DNA of 64,000 nt from Roseiarcus sp963835955 (GCA_963835955.1 CAWIHZ010000011.1:62001-126000), one strand, 5' to 3'; numbered from the stretch's first letter, positions 40,994-50,353 are shown. The notes: generated by a model not told the origin, from the letters alone. Program-made: numbers and translations.

Positions 40994-42472
40994 ATGTCTA
41001 AATTCTTGGGTTGGTCAACAATGTTGGCGGGGGCGATGCTCGCTCTCGCGGCGCTGCCGGCGCGCGCGGCCGGGAAGTTCGATGGAGTGACGGTCAACAT
41101 CATGACGCAGACTGGCGCGATCCAGGAACCGCTGCAGCGGCGCGCGCCGGAATTCGAGAAGATGACTGGCGCCAAAATAAACATTATCGCGGTTCCATTC
41201 TCCGACCTCTATCAGAAGTTGCTCACCGATTGGGCGAGCGGCACCAATTCGGTCGACGCTGCGGTGTTCGCGCCGCAGTGGATGGTCGATTACGTCTCCG
41301 GTGGCTATCTGGAGGATCTCGGCCCCCGGATCGCCAAGGACAAAGCCCTCCAGTGGGATCAGATCGCGCCGTTCTTCCGGAACTTCTCGGCCAATTTCGA
41401 AGGCAAGACGTATCTCATTCCGCTCGATGGCGACTTCCACATGCTTTATTACCGGACCGATGTGTTCAAAAAGGCCGGTCTGAAGCCGCCGGCGACCTGG
41501 GATGAATATCTCGCCGACGCGAAAGCGCTCAACGGCAAGGATTTCAACGGCGACGGCTCCAAAGGGTTCGGCTCCTGCATTGCCAAGAAGCGCAATGCCC
41601 AGAGCTATTGGTTCATAACTGACATCGCCGGTTCGATGATCCAATCGAAGGGGACGGCGCAGGGCGCCTTCTTCGACACCAAGAACATGAAGCCGCTGAT
41701 CGACAACGACGCGTTCCGCAAGGCGCTCGATTTCTTGAAAGAGTCGGGCAAGTACGGCCCGCCGAACGAACTCAACATGGACGTGAGCGACACGCGTCCG
41801 CTGTTCGTCTCCGGCAAGTGCGCCCTCAACCTCGACTGGGGCGATGTCGGCGTGCTGGCGATCGACCCGAAAAGCTCGAAGGTGATCGACAAGACCGGAT
41901 CGGCGATCACGCCCGGCTCGAAGGAGGTGCTGAACTGGGCGACCGGCAAGCTCGAAGCCTGCACCAAGGAGACCTGTCCCTACGCGATCGACGGCGTCAA
42001 CCACGCGCCCTACGCCGCGTTCGGCGGCTGGAGCGGCGGCATCAACGCCAAGGCCAAACCCAAAGTGAAGGACGCCGCCTTTGCGTTCCTGTCCTATGTG
42101 GGGCAGCCGGCGCAGTCGAACGTCGACGTCACCATCGGCAAGACGGGGTTCAACCCCTATCGTCTGTCGCAATTCACCTACAACGACATCTGGAAGAAGG
42201 CCGGCATGAGCAAGGTGGCTGGCGACAGCTATCTCGGCGCCATCAAGGCGAGCCTCGACAGCCCGAACATGATCCTCGACCTGCGCATCCCGCAGAATCA
42301 GAAGTATCAGCAAGTCGTGCTCGACGAGGCGATCTCGCGCTTCCTCGCTGGCGAAATCGACAAGGAAGCGACCGTCAAGGCCGTTTACGACGGCTGGAAC
42401 GATCTCAATGAACAGATCGGCGTGGCGAGCCAGCTGAAATTCTACAAAGGCTCGCTCGGCATACAGCGGTAG
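40994..42472 (+). CDS. Sugar ABC transporter substrate-binding protein (family 1)
   Basis: A 492-aa periplasmic binding protein. A signal peptide (TMLAGAMLALAALPARAAG, cleavage near residue 26) is followed by a family-1 extracellular solute-binding fold: VTVNIMTQTGAIQEPLQRRA, then IPLDGDFHMLYYRTDVFKKAG and the PYAAFGGWSGGIN region. Length and motifs suit oligosaccharide, polyol or glycoside binding. Start supported by GGGAGG eight bases upstream. It is the first gene of the plus-strand operon. A strong hairpin after the stop could stabilise its mRNA relative to the permease genes. Confidence 0.93.
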   Translation: MSKFLGWSTMLAGAMLALAALPARAAGKFDGVTVNIMTQTGAIQEPLQRRAPEFEKMTGAKINIIAVPFSDLYQKLLTDWASGTNSVDAAVFAPQWMVDYVSGGYLEDLGPRIAKDKALQWDQIAPFFRNFSANFEGKTYLIPLDGDFHMLYYRTDVFKKAGLKPPATWDEYLADAKALNGKDFNGDGSKGFGSCIAKKRNAQSYWFITDIAGSMIQSKGTAQGAFFDTKNMKPLIDNDAFRKALDFLKESGKYGPPNELNMDVSDTRPLFVSGKCALNLDWGDVGVLAIDPKSSKVIDKTGSAITPGSKEVLNWATGKLEACTKETCPYAIDGVNHAPYAAFGGWSGGINAKAKPKVKDAAFAFLSYVGQPAQSNVDVTIGKTGFNPYRLSQFTYNDIWKKAGMSKVAGDSYLGAIKASLDSPNMILDLRIPQNQKYQQVVLDEAISRFLAGEIDKEATVKAVYDGWNDLNEQIGVASQLKFYKGSLGIQR

Positions 42473-42490
42473 GCCGCGCACACAAGGACC

Positions 42491-42517
42491 GCCCCGGCGC
42501 GAGGCTCGCGCCGGGGC
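42491..42517. terminator. Strong hairpin between binding-protein and permease genes
   Basis: GCCCCGGCGCGA and TCGCGCCGGGGC pair perfectly over 12 bases with a GGC loop, 18 bases after the binding-protein stop. Such intra-operon hairpins often stabilise the upstream message or act as partial terminators, raising binding-protein levels. Confidence 0.6.
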
Positions 42518-42588
42518 TCAAACCTTTCCCCGGACAATTTCCACGGCGTCGGCGACCACGCAACGCGAGCCGGAAGATCGTCAGACGA

Positions 42589-43722
42589 ATGACCCGAGCT
42601 CACGCCGTATCCGCCGAGACGACCGCGCGCGAGACCCGCGACGAGTGGATCGACCGCAACTCCGGCCGGATCATGGTGCTGCCGGCGGTGATCATCCTGC
42701 TGGCGTTCGCGATATTCCCGCTGATCATCTCGATCTATCTGTCGCTGTGCCGCTTCGCGCTCGCCCCCGGCGGCTTCAAGCTGACCTTCATCGGGCTCTA
42801 CAACTTTCGCCGCCTGCTGTTCGGCGCGCAGCAATATCATTTCCTCGGGACGTTCAAACCGCTCGGCTGGCCCGAATGGATCGTCTTCGGCGCCTTCGTC
42901 GTCCTGGTCCTGATCTGGTTCCGCCGCTACCTGGCGACTGGGTTCACCGGCGTGGGCATGGTCGGTCGACTGATCTCCGCGAGTCTGGCGACCGGGCTTG
43001 TGTTGGCGGCGCTCGCGACGATGCCCGCCGGCGCTTACGAAGGGACGCTGCTGACAACCTACTTCTATGTCGTCGCCGGCGTCGTCGTGCAGTTCCTGCT
43101 CGGTCTCGGCCTGGCGCTGCTGTGCGCGCAACCGATCCGCGGACGCAACTTCTTCCGCGTCATTTTCTTCATCCCGCTGATGGTGACCCCGGTCGGCGTG
43201 GCCTACATGTTCCGCATGCTCGCCGACATGCAGAAGGGGCCCTTCGCGCCGGTGAGCGCGGCGTTGGGCTTCGGCGACTGGTCGTGGGCGGAGCACGCAT
43301 GGTCGGCGCGCCTGATGGTGCTGATCGGCGACACCTGGCAGTGGACGCCGTTCCTGTTCATTGTGCTGCTCGCGGCGATCGAAAATCAGCCGCGCGATCA
43401 GCTCGAGGCGGCGCGCCTGGACGGCGCCGGCAATTTTCAGATCTTCCGCGACATCACCTGGCCGGCGATCGCGCCGATCGCGGCCACGGTGGTGCTGATC
43501 CGCATCATCGAGGCGTTCAAGATCATCGACATACCGAATGTGCTGACCGCGGGCGGCCCGGGGCTGGCCACGGAATCTCTGACCCTGCACGCGTTCATCG
43601 CATGGCGAACGCAGGATCTCGGCGGCTCGGCGGCGATCGGCTATCTGCTCTTGTTCGTCTCGACGATCACCTGCGTTTCATTCTTCAACTACGTGGTCCG
43701 TTGGACGCGGAGACACCAGTGA
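42589..43722 (+). CDS. Sugar ABC transporter permease, MalF-type
   Basis: A 377-aa inner-membrane permease. It has the N-terminal helix IMVLPAVIILLAFAIFPLIIS, the coupling motif EAARLDGAGNFQIFRDITWPAIAP (EAA loop that contacts the ATPase), and the family segment NVLTAGGPGLATESLTLHAF. Between helix 1 and the conserved core there is an extra hydrophobic part (WIVFGAFVVLVLIWFRRY and LISASLATGLVLAALATMPA) of about 80 residues, not present in ordinary MalF/UgpA proteins. The stop overlaps the next permease start (GTGA). Confidence 0.92.
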   Translation: MTRAHAVSAETTARETRDEWIDRNSGRIMVLPAVIILLAFAIFPLIISIYLSLCRFALAPGGFKLTFIGLYNFRRLLFGAQQYHFLGTFKPLGWPEWIVFGAFVVLVLIWFRRYLATGFTGVGMVGRLISASLATGLVLAALATMPAGAYEGTLLTTYFYVVAGVVVQFLLGLGLALLCAQPIRGRNFFRVIFFIPLMVTPVGVAYMFRMLADMQKGPFAPVSAALGFGDWSWAEHAWSARLMVLIGDTWQWTPFLFIVLLAAIENQPRDQLEAARLDGAGNFQIFRDITWPAIAPIAATVVLIRIIEAFKIIDIPNVLTAGGPGLATESLTLHAFIAWRTQDLGGSAAIGYLLLFVSTITCVSFFNYVVRWTRRHQ

Positions 43723-44771
43723 CGCAAAGCGCCGAAACCCGAACGTGGACCCAGCGCCTGTTCGAGCCCAAACGCCTCGAGGAGATCGCGATCGCGCCGA
43801 AGATCGCGACCTACCTGTTGCTCGGCCTGTGGGCTCTCATCGTTCTGTTCCCGCTCTACTGGGTGCTGGTGACGTCGTTCAAGATCGAGGTCGAGGTCGA
43901 CAGCGGCCCCTACTATCTGCCGTTCGTCGATTTCAAGCCGACGCTCGCCGCCTGGAATTTCATGCTGCTGCAGAACAACACGCTCGGACCCTACCTCAAC
44001 TCAGTCGTGGTGGCGCTTTCGAGCACTCTGCTTGCCCTATTGATTGGCGCGCTTGCCGCCTATGCGCTGGTGCGCATCCGTTTCCAGGTCAAGCTCGCCG
44101 CCGTGCTGACCTTCCTGGTTTTGCTCGTCGCCGTGGTCATCGCTGTCGCCGCCCTGGGCGTTCCGTGGCCGGCGGCGATCGCGGTGGCGATCGCGCTCTT
44201 TCTGCTCGCGCTCGGCACCTTCGTCCGACGCTTCAAGGCCGCGGTCGGCAACAGCGACATCGAGTTCTGGATGATTTCCAACCGGATCATGCCGCCGATC
44301 GTCGCCGTGCTGCCGATCTACGTGATGTTCCAGCACCTCAGACTGCTCGACACGCAGATCGCGCTGATATCGACCTATACCGGCGTCAACCTGCCGATCG
44401 TAGTGTGGTTGACCCGCGATTTCTTCGCCGGCATCCCGCTCGATCTCGAGGAGAGCGCGGAGATCGACGGCGCATCGAAATTCCGGGTGTTCTTCACCAT
44501 CGCCCTGCCGCTGGTTCGCTCGGGCCTCGCGGCGACATTCATGCTGGTCCTGATCCTCAGCTGGAACGAATTCCTGCTGGCGCTGTTCCTGACCAACGCC
44601 AACGCCGTGACGATGCCGGTGCTGGTGGCGGCGCAGAACACCACCCGCGGTCCGCAGTGGTGGTACATGTCGGTGCTGATCGTGGTGATGATCGCGCCAG
44701 TGATCGTGATTGCCGGGTTCCTGCAGAAACATATCGCGCGCGGCCTGCTGGTCGGCGCCGTCAAGGGTTAG
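43719..44771 (+). CDS. Sugar ABC transporter permease, MalG-type
   Basis: A 350-aa inner-membrane permease. The start is a GTG overlapping the first permease stop, giving MTQSAETRTWTQRLFEPKRL. TM1 is YLLLGLWALIVLFPLYWVLV. The coupling motif is EESAEIDGASKFRVFFTIALPLV, and the C-terminal FLQKHIARGLLVGAVKG is typical of MalG/UgpE. Like its partner it carries an additional pair of hydrophobic segments (AAVLTFLVLLVAVVIAVAAL, then AAIAVAIALFLLALGTFVRR) between TM3 and the FWMISNRIMPP region. Confidence 0.92.
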   Translation: MTQSAETRTWTQRLFEPKRLEEIAIAPKIATYLLLGLWALIVLFPLYWVLVTSFKIEVEVDSGPYYLPFVDFKPTLAAWNFMLLQNNTLGPYLNSVVVALSSTLLALLIGALAAYALVRIRFQVKLAAVLTFLVLLVAVVIAVAALGVPWPAAIAVAIALFLLALGTFVRRFKAAVGNSDIEFWMISNRIMPPIVAVLPIYVMFQHLRLLDTQIALISTYTGVNLPIVVWLTRDFFAGIPLDLEESAEIDGASKFRVFFTIALPLVRSGLAATFMLVLILSWNEFLLALFLTNANAVTMPVLVAAQNTTRGPQWWYMSVLIVVMIAPVIVIAGFLQKHIARGLLVGAVKG

Positions 44772-44780
44772 GGCCGAGCG

Positions 44781-45830
44781 ATGCGCGTGAGGCTGGCGAA
44801 CATCCACAAATCCTTCGGATCCGTCGAGGTGGTGAGGGGGCTCGACCTCGAGGTCGACGACGGCGAATTCCTGGTGCTGCTGGGCGCCTCGGGCTCAGGC
44901 AAAACCACGGCGCTGCGCATGATTGCGGGCCTCGAATCGGTGACCTCCGGCCGTGTCCTGATCGGCGACCGCGACGTCACCGACGTCCTGCCGAAATACC
45001 GGGATGTGGCGATGGTGTTCCAGTCCTACGCCCTCTATCCGCATATGACTGTGTTCGCCAACATCGCCTACCCGCTGACCGTGCGCAATCACCCCAAGGC
45101 GGAGATCGAAGAGAGCGTCAAGGACGTCGCGCGCCAGGTGCAGCTGGATATGCTCCTTGAACGCTATCCACGCCAGCTCTCGGGCGGTCAGCGCCAGCGC
45201 GTCGCCCTTGCGCGAGCCATGATCCGGCGACCCGCGGCGTTCCTGATGGACGAGCCGCTCTCCAACCTCGACGCCAAGCTGCGCGGCTATATGCGCGCCG
45301 AACTCAAGCACATGCAGCGCCAACTCGGCATCACGACGATCTATGTGACGCACGACCAGATCGAGGCGATGACGCTTGCTCGTCGGGTGGCGCTGCTGGA
45401 GAAGGGCGTGCTGCAGCAGCTCGACACGCCCGTCAATATCTACAATAGGCCCGCGAACCTCTTTGTCGCGGGCTTCATCGGCTCGCCGCCGATGAATCTG
45501 CTCGACGGGGCGCTCGTCGACGGCCGCTTCTCGGCTTCAGCTGGGACCTTCGGCACGTCGAGCCGCGCGTCACGCCGCGCCGCCGTCGCAGGCGTCCGGC
45601 CGGAGGACTGCCATGTGACCGATCCGGCCAACGGCAAGATCGTTGGCGAGGTTTATGCAACTGAACTCATGGGCGACCATGCTCTGGTCACCTGCCGGAT
45701 CGACGGGGCGACAATCACGGCCAAAACGGAGAAGACGTTCGACCGCGGCGATGGGGAGGCCATAGGCGTCGACTTCGCCGAGACGGCAGTGCACCTGTTC
45801 GACAAGGCGTCGGGCGACCGAATCGACTGA
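44781..45830 (+). CDS. Sugar ABC transporter ATP-binding protein, MalK/UgpC-type
   Basis: A 349-aa ATPase. Walker A is GASGSGKTT, Q-loop VFQSYALYPHMTV, signature LSGGQRQRVALARA, Walker B FLMDEPLSNLD and H-loop VTHDQ. A regulatory TOBE domain follows (GVRPEDCHVTD onward), which marks the MalK/UgpC/MsmK group for sugars and glycerol-phosphate. The gene starts nine bases after the second permease and closes the transporter operon. It is convergent with the shikimate-dehydrogenase-like gene. Confidence 0.95.
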   Translation: MRVRLANIHKSFGSVEVVRGLDLEVDDGEFLVLLGASGSGKTTALRMIAGLESVTSGRVLIGDRDVTDVLPKYRDVAMVFQSYALYPHMTVFANIAYPLTVRNHPKAEIEESVKDVARQVQLDMLLERYPRQLSGGQRQRVALARAMIRRPAAFLMDEPLSNLDAKLRGYMRAELKHMQRQLGITTIYVTHDQIEAMTLARRVALLEKGVLQQLDTPVNIYNRPANLFVAGFIGSPPMNLLDGALVDGRFSASAGTFGTSSRASRRAAVAGVRPEDCHVTDPANGKIVGEVYATELMGDHALVTCRIDGATITAKTEKTFDRGDGEAIGVDFAETAVHLFDKASGDRID

Positions 45831-45855
45831 CGCCCGGCGCCCGGTCGAACATGGC

Positions 45856-46809
45856 TCAGCGCCCTTTCGCAGCGTCGAGGGCGATCCGGCTCAACCGATC
45901 GAATGCGGGGCCGGAGACTGGAATGTCGATTTCGAACACCTCGGCGATGACGCGCGTCCAGCCGTGAAGGAAATAAATCCAGCCATCCGCGACGCTCAAG
46001 GGCCCGCGGGCCTGCGCGGCCCTGGCCTGAGCGAGGAACGCCAAGTCTCCGCGATAGTTGAAATCCCACGCGACGCCGTTGCGTGGAAAGGTCGCGGCGT
46101 CGGTCAGCGGCGATCCCGGGCGGTCCTTGCCAAGCCCGGTCGCGTTCACGACCATCGAGCCCTCCGGCAGCTTGGCCAAGAGCCGGTCGGCCGTCGCGGG
46201 CTCGGGCGTGATCGCATAGTCGATCGGAAGAGCGAAGCCGACGCGATGGTGGATTTCTCGGATCTCAGCCAGCCCCGCCTCATCGAGCGCTGTCTCGATG
46301 ACACGTGCTGGAACGTCTCCGCCCGCCTTTGCCCTTTCGTGCAGGTAGAGCGTTAGGGCCATCGCCGAACCGCCAGCGCCGAGCAGGAGAAGCTCAGCGC
46401 CAGTGCGGCGCCAATAACCCTCGTCTATGATCGACACGAGCGCCTCGCCGACGGTGATTGGGTCCTTGGCATGGCCGCGAAGGCGTGCGCCGCGCTTTGA
46501 AATACTGCTGATCTCGCCAAGCGTCTGGGCGTAAGGATCGAGCTCGTCAAAAAGATCTCGCGACGCTTTCAGGAGGTTCACCTTATGCGTCGTTACGAGC
46601 GCCCCAAGGGAGCGCGGGTCGCTCTTTATGAAGCTTACGGCTTGGCGGTAGCGCGCAGGTTCGTCGTTCGGGACGAAATCAATGCCCTTGATGACAGCGC
46701 GCAGCTCAAGCGCCTCCGCCCAGCGCGGAAACACCTTCATGATCGACGATTGCCCAGTCGTTGCGCCAATAAAGTAGATCGTTCGTTCCGTCGCGGGTGA
46801 GTAGGACAT
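45856..46809 (-). CDS. Shikimate dehydrogenase-like oxidoreductase
   Basis: A 317-aa protein with the shikimate/quinate dehydrogenase fold. The substrate-binding domain begins YFIGATTGQSSIMKVFPRWA and has catalytic Lys in LVTTHKVNLLKA. The catalytic Asp is in GHAKDPITVGEAL, where true shikimate dehydrogenases read GxNTDxxG. The Rossmann domain has LLLGAGGSAMALTLYL. The start MSYSPATERT at 46809 is chosen, and the frame further upstream is not family-like. It is longer than AroE (about 270) and lies beside a sugar ABC transporter, so it more likely acts on a polyol, cyclitol or quinate-like substrate. That is inference. Confidence 0.82.
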   Translation of the reverse strand: MSYSPATERTIYFIGATTGQSSIMKVFPRWAEALELRAVIKGIDFVPNDEPARYRQAVSFIKSDPRSLGALVTTHKVNLLKASRDLFDELDPYAQTLGEISSISKRGARLRGHAKDPITVGEALVSIIDEGYWRRTGAELLLLGAGGSAMALTLYLHERAKAGGDVPARVIETALDEAGLAEIREIHHRVGFALPIDYAITPEPATADRLLAKLPEGSMVVNATGLGKDRPGSPLTDAATFPRNGVAWDFNYRGDLAFLAQARAAQARGPLSVADGWIYFLHGWTRVIAEVFEIDIPVSGPAFDRLSRIALDAAKGR

Positions 46810-47803
46810 CTGCCGGCGATTCAATTTTGCGTTTGTTGAAAGTGATTGCAGACGGAAGGCCGTTTCGCGCTCGTCGCAAAGAGTGCGAGCCCCAGGCCGT
46901 CGAGCTGTAAAGTGGAGCACTCCCGAACCGCCACGCGACGGTCTAATCGCGCTAGGCGTTCTGCGCTAACGCGGAGGACTTGGCGAGAGAAGCTTACCGC
47001 CGCTTTTGAGTCTTCGTCACACAGACCTGTCGCGCTCGCTGTTCGATAAGGCGCCAAACCCGATTCAGCATCCTTTGGCTTCAGCCCAAAAAGCGCCGCC
47101 CGTTTCGCACTGCTGCGTTGAGCAAAGGGCGGAACGTAGCCATGCGCCGGCTGACGATTCGGGGCAACATGAAAACGGGAGCGTAAGCGCGTTTGCCAAT
47201 GCATGTGAATCGTTCGCCCTTTGGATGACCAAAGAGTCGTCGTCTGAGGGTCGACGGACCGACCGCCTGCGCAATAGGAGGGCATGTCGCTAAACGAATG
47301 GCTGCTTTCCCCCAACTGCAATGGGTCCAGGGTTGGCTACTATTCAGACCCTACCTATTTCTTGGACTTCTCACGGCTCTGATCTCGTGGGGCGCCGACT
47401 ATGCCAGTCGCGATTTGCACGGCTCTGTCGAAGGATGATTGTGGCGTCCCGACCGCTGGCCCTAGCCCGAATAGCCCGTCGCCGTGACAAGACGCCATCC
47501 CTAGCCCGCCTAACCCGCAGCCACTCCCAGGCAGTCGCATAGCGCCGGTCCGTGCAACGGAGAAAGGCCCCCGGTCCGCGACGGTCGTTGCGCCCATAGA
47601 CCGCAAGCTTATCCGCGAGGCCTTCGTCACCCGTCGCGCACTTGAGGTTGAGAGCAATCGCTTGGCCGCCAAACTCATGAGCGACCGTGACGCGGACCGG
47701 GAGGTCTCGATTTCCTGGAGTCCATGAGCCCTGACTGGCGGCGCGGGGCGAAGAACGGACGCCGGCCGAGAGCGACACGGTCGATCTTTTTCGGCGGCAT
47801 CGG
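46810..47803. other. Gene-poor stretch, about 1 kb, with a regulator remnant
   Basis: No intact gene was recognised on either strand. Open frames of 100-170 codons here have no family resemblance and no ribosome binding sites. The only coding-like signal is the GntR-type remnant at about 47590-47727. Confidence 0.5.
47590..47727 (+). pseudogene. Possible GntR-type regulator remnant
   Basis: A short frame encodes VVAPIDRKLIREAFVTRRAL, then EVESNRLAAKLMSDRDADRE, ending SISWSP at a TGA. The RRALEVES-RLAA pattern matches the start of the FCD ligand-binding domain of GntR regulators. No N-terminal DNA-binding helix-turn-helix was seen upstream. If real, it could be the lost regulator of the neighbouring sugar locus. 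Confidence 0.3.
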
Positions 47804-48166
47804 TCAGTTTCCGCGCTGGATTGCGACCTTGTCAGGGTAGAAGGCGAGAAAATCGGCGATTTCGGCGACGCCGGGCTTTGGCGTCTCGTAGCTCCAGACT
47901 GCGTTGTCGTCCCGAATTTTCCCGTCGGTGATCGAATAGTAATTCGCCTGCCCCTTGTAGGGGCAGGTCGTAATGCGGTCAGTCCGTTCGAGCGCGCCCA
48001 TGTTCATGTCGGCGCGCGGCACGTAAACGACCGGCGGATAGCCCGCTTCGCGCAGCTCCAGCGCATGTCTGCTGTCGCCGATCGCGCGCCCGCGCCAGAC
48101 GACGCGAACGCGGTCGGCGATCGGCGAAATCGTGATCGGATGGTCTTTCGTTCCGGCCCTTGTCAT
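47804..48166 (-). CDS. DUF427 domain protein
   Basis: A 120-aa protein of the DUF427 family: HPITISPIADRVRVVWRGR, then YPPVVYVPRADMNMGALER, TCPYKGQANYYS and ETPKPGVAEIADFLAFYPDKV. Length and motif order are normal. The function is unknown. The ATG at 48166 is preferred over one at 48214 because a GAGGAAAAG ribosome binding site precedes it. It is divergent from a methyltransferase gene 52 bases away. Confidence 0.92.
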   Translation of the reverse strand: MTRAGTKDHPITISPIADRVRVVWRGRAIGDSRHALELREAGYPPVVYVPRADMNMGALERTDRITTCPYKGQANYYSITDGKIRDDNAVWSYETPKPGVAEIADFLAFYPDKVAIQRGN

Positions 48167-48218
48167 GCTCTTTTCCTCATTGTTGAATTGCCTCCCAATT
48201 TGAAAGGAAGCCACTTAA

Positions 48219-49067
48219 ATGGCGCCGCGACCGAGTCAAACCGCCCTCATTTCCGCATCACATCGCGCCCTGCATCAATCGCTGGACGGGGGGGCGATTT
48301 TTCGTGATCCTCCTGCCGCTCCCATCCTCGGGCCCGACGCGGACCAATTCCTGGAACAGGCGCGGAGCGATCCAATTCGTCAGTATTGGGTTCTGCATTT
48401 CGCCGGACGCAGCCGCTTCGCCGAAGATGCTGCGGAAGTCGCGATGAAGCAAGGCGTCCGGCAGATCGTCATTCTTGGCGCGGGGTACGACACCTACGCT
48501 TACCGCTGCAAGACCGGCCCAGACACGCGTGTGTTCGAGGTCGACCAGCCAGCGACGCAGCTGCGCAAGCTCGAACGGCTGGCGAGGGCAAGCATACCCG
48601 TTCCTGAGACTCTCACGTTTGTCTCTGTCGACTTCGAACAGGAGACGCTGGCGGACCGGTTGATCGAGGCCGGCTGCGATCCGTCGCTGCCGAGCTTTTT
48701 CATCTGGCTTGGCGTTGTCTATTATCTCACCGAGGAGTCCGTCGCCGCAACGCTGCGCTACGTCGGGTCCTTGCCCGCCGCCGAGATTGTGTTCGATTAT
48801 TTTACTCCATCTCCCGAAGACATGTCGCCGGAGCTGAAGGCGCAGGCAGAGGCTATGGGCAGCCGGATCGCGGCTCTCGGAGAGCCATCACGGACACGCC
48901 TAGATCCCGACACGCTTCGTGCCGACATGAAGGAGCTTGGGCTACACATCGTCGAAGATCTCGCGCCGAAGGACATTTTCAATCGTTTCCTCGGTCAAAC
49001 ATTTCCCGGCGCACATCCCACTCGTGGCTGGCGGTTCCTCCGCGCCGCGACGCGGCCGACGGCATAG
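48219..49067 (+). CDS. Class I SAM-dependent methyltransferase, leucine carboxyl methyltransferase (LCM/Ppm1) type
   Basis: A 282-aa methyltransferase. An N-terminal segment (QYWVLHFAGRSRFAEDAA) is followed by the SAM motif QIVILGAGYDTYAYR, the acidic residue VFEVDQPATQLRKLERL, and post-motifs FFIWLGVVYYLTEESVAATL and GWRFLRAA. This matches the O-methyltransferase family related to Ppm1 and polyketide/secondary-metabolite carboxyl methyltransferases. All SAM-binding residues appear intact. The substrate is unknown. Confidence 0.9.
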   Translation: MAPRPSQTALISASHRALHQSLDGGAIFRDPPAAPILGPDADQFLEQARSDPIRQYWVLHFAGRSRFAEDAAEVAMKQGVRQIVILGAGYDTYAYRCKTGPDTRVFEVDQPATQLRKLERLARASIPVPETLTFVSVDFEQETLADRLIEAGCDPSLPSFFIWLGVVYYLTEESVAATLRYVGSLPAAEIVFDYFTPSPEDMSPELKAQAEAMGSRIAALGEPSRTRLDPDTLRADMKELGLHIVEDLAPKDIFNRFLGQTFPGAHPTRGWRFLRAATRPTA

Positions 49068-49144
49068 GCGCGATACGCCGCCGATGGTCGCGTCGCCGCG
49101 CCGAACGCGGGCCCTTTGAAGAAAGCCTCCCCCTCGGCCTCAGA

Positions 49145-50125
49145 TCACGCATGCCCCGCCACCGCCTTGCAGTGGTAGGGCTCCTCGAGCCTGGCGATGG
49201 TGCGCGCGTCGAGCTTGAGCTCGGTCGCCGCGACCGCGTCAGCGAGGTGATGCGGCTTTGAGGCGCCGATAATCGGCGCGGTGACAAAGGGCTTCGAAAG
49301 CACCCACGCGAGCGCCACCACCGCCGGCTTCGTCCCCAGTTTCTCCGCCGTCTCGACGACCCGCTTGCGGATCGCCTCGTCCTGGCGCGAGCCCAGGCCC
49401 AGCGTCACGCTGAACGGATCGGTGCGCCCGCGCACGGTGGACGCGTCCGCGCCGACGCCCGCGCCCGCCAGGTAACCGCGCGCCATTGGCGACCAAGGAA
49501 TGACGGCAATCCCTTCATGCTCACAGAACCTCATCATCTCGCGTTCTTCCTCGCGATAGACGAGGTTGTAATAGTTCTGCATCGAGACAAATTCCGCATG
49601 GCCCTTGGCGCGGGCGATGTCGATCATGCGCACGAACTGCCAAGCGTACATCGACGAGGCGCCGATATAGAGCGCCTTGCCGGCGCGCACGACGTCGTTC
49701 AGCGCCTCGAGCGTCTCCTCCATCGGCGTGAGCGGATCGAAGCGGTGGATCTGATAGAGATCGACGTAATCCGTGCCGAGCCGCTTCAGGGAAGCGTCGA
49801 TCGCCTCCATGATGTGCTTCCGCGATAGCCCCTTCGCGTTGGCGCCCGGACCCATCGCCCCGTGCACCTTGGTCGCGATCACAACCTCGTGCCTCTTGGC
49901 GAATTCCTTGAGGGCCCGGCCCAGGATTTCCTCGCTCGCTCCCTGCGAATAGACGTCCGCCGTATCGAAGAACGTGACCCCGCGCTCCAGGGCTTCCCGG
50001 ATGAACGGACGCGATGCCTCCTCCTCCAACACCCATTCGCGCCATTTCACCGAACCATAGGTCATGCATCCCAGGCAAAGCCTCGACACCTGCAGACCCG
50101 TTTTGCCGAACTTCACGTTTTCCAT
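49145..50125 (-). CDS. Aldo/keto reductase
   Basis: A 326-aa TIM-barrel NADPH-dependent reductase of the aldo/keto family. It has FGKTGLQVSRLCLGCMTYG, catalytic Asp and Tyr in VTFFDTADVYSQGASEEIL, Lys in VVIATKVHG, His in YVDLYQIHRFD, and the cofactor region near the C-terminus (TAPIIGASKPHHLADAV). It resembles the YajO/Tas-like AKR group. The ATG at 50125 has a GGAGG sequence nine bases upstream. An in-frame TTG at 50134 is less likely. It is a single gene convergent with the methyltransferase. Confidence 0.94.
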   Translation of the reverse strand: MENVKFGKTGLQVSRLCLGCMTYGSVKWREWVLEEEASRPFIREALERGVTFFDTADVYSQGASEEILGRALKEFAKRHEVVIATKVHGAMGPGANAKGLSRKHIMEAIDASLKRLGTDYVDLYQIHRFDPLTPMEETLEALNDVVRAGKALYIGASSMYAWQFVRMIDIARAKGHAEFVSMQNYYNLVYREEEREMMRFCEHEGIAVIPWSPMARGYLAGAGVGADASTVRGRTDPFSVTLGLGSRQDEAIRKRVVETAEKLGTKPAVVALAWVLSKPFVTAPIIGASKPHHLADAVAATELKLDARTIARLEEPYHCKAVAGHA

Positions 50126-50353
50126 TTTTCTCAACCTCCTCCTTGCGTCGTTTCTAGCGCCTCGATTCTTCTAGCCGAAGCGCAAAGTTGTTCGAGCTCA
50201 ATTCTTGCCACCGGATTTGTGAAACGCCAGTCGGCATTGGCCTGGCTTTTTCGCTCGGACCGACAAGCAGAGCTTGGGCGTGTAGCGCCAAATCTACTGA
50301 AGGCAGTTCCGTCTCCTGCCGCGCCTTTCGTCGAAGCGCCCGCCCCTGGCGGG

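Noticed and set aside
46821..47321. 166-codon minus-strand frame upstream of the shikimate-dehydrogenase-like gene
   Set aside because: No family resemblance, no ribosome binding site, unusual amino-acid composition; treated as non-coding.
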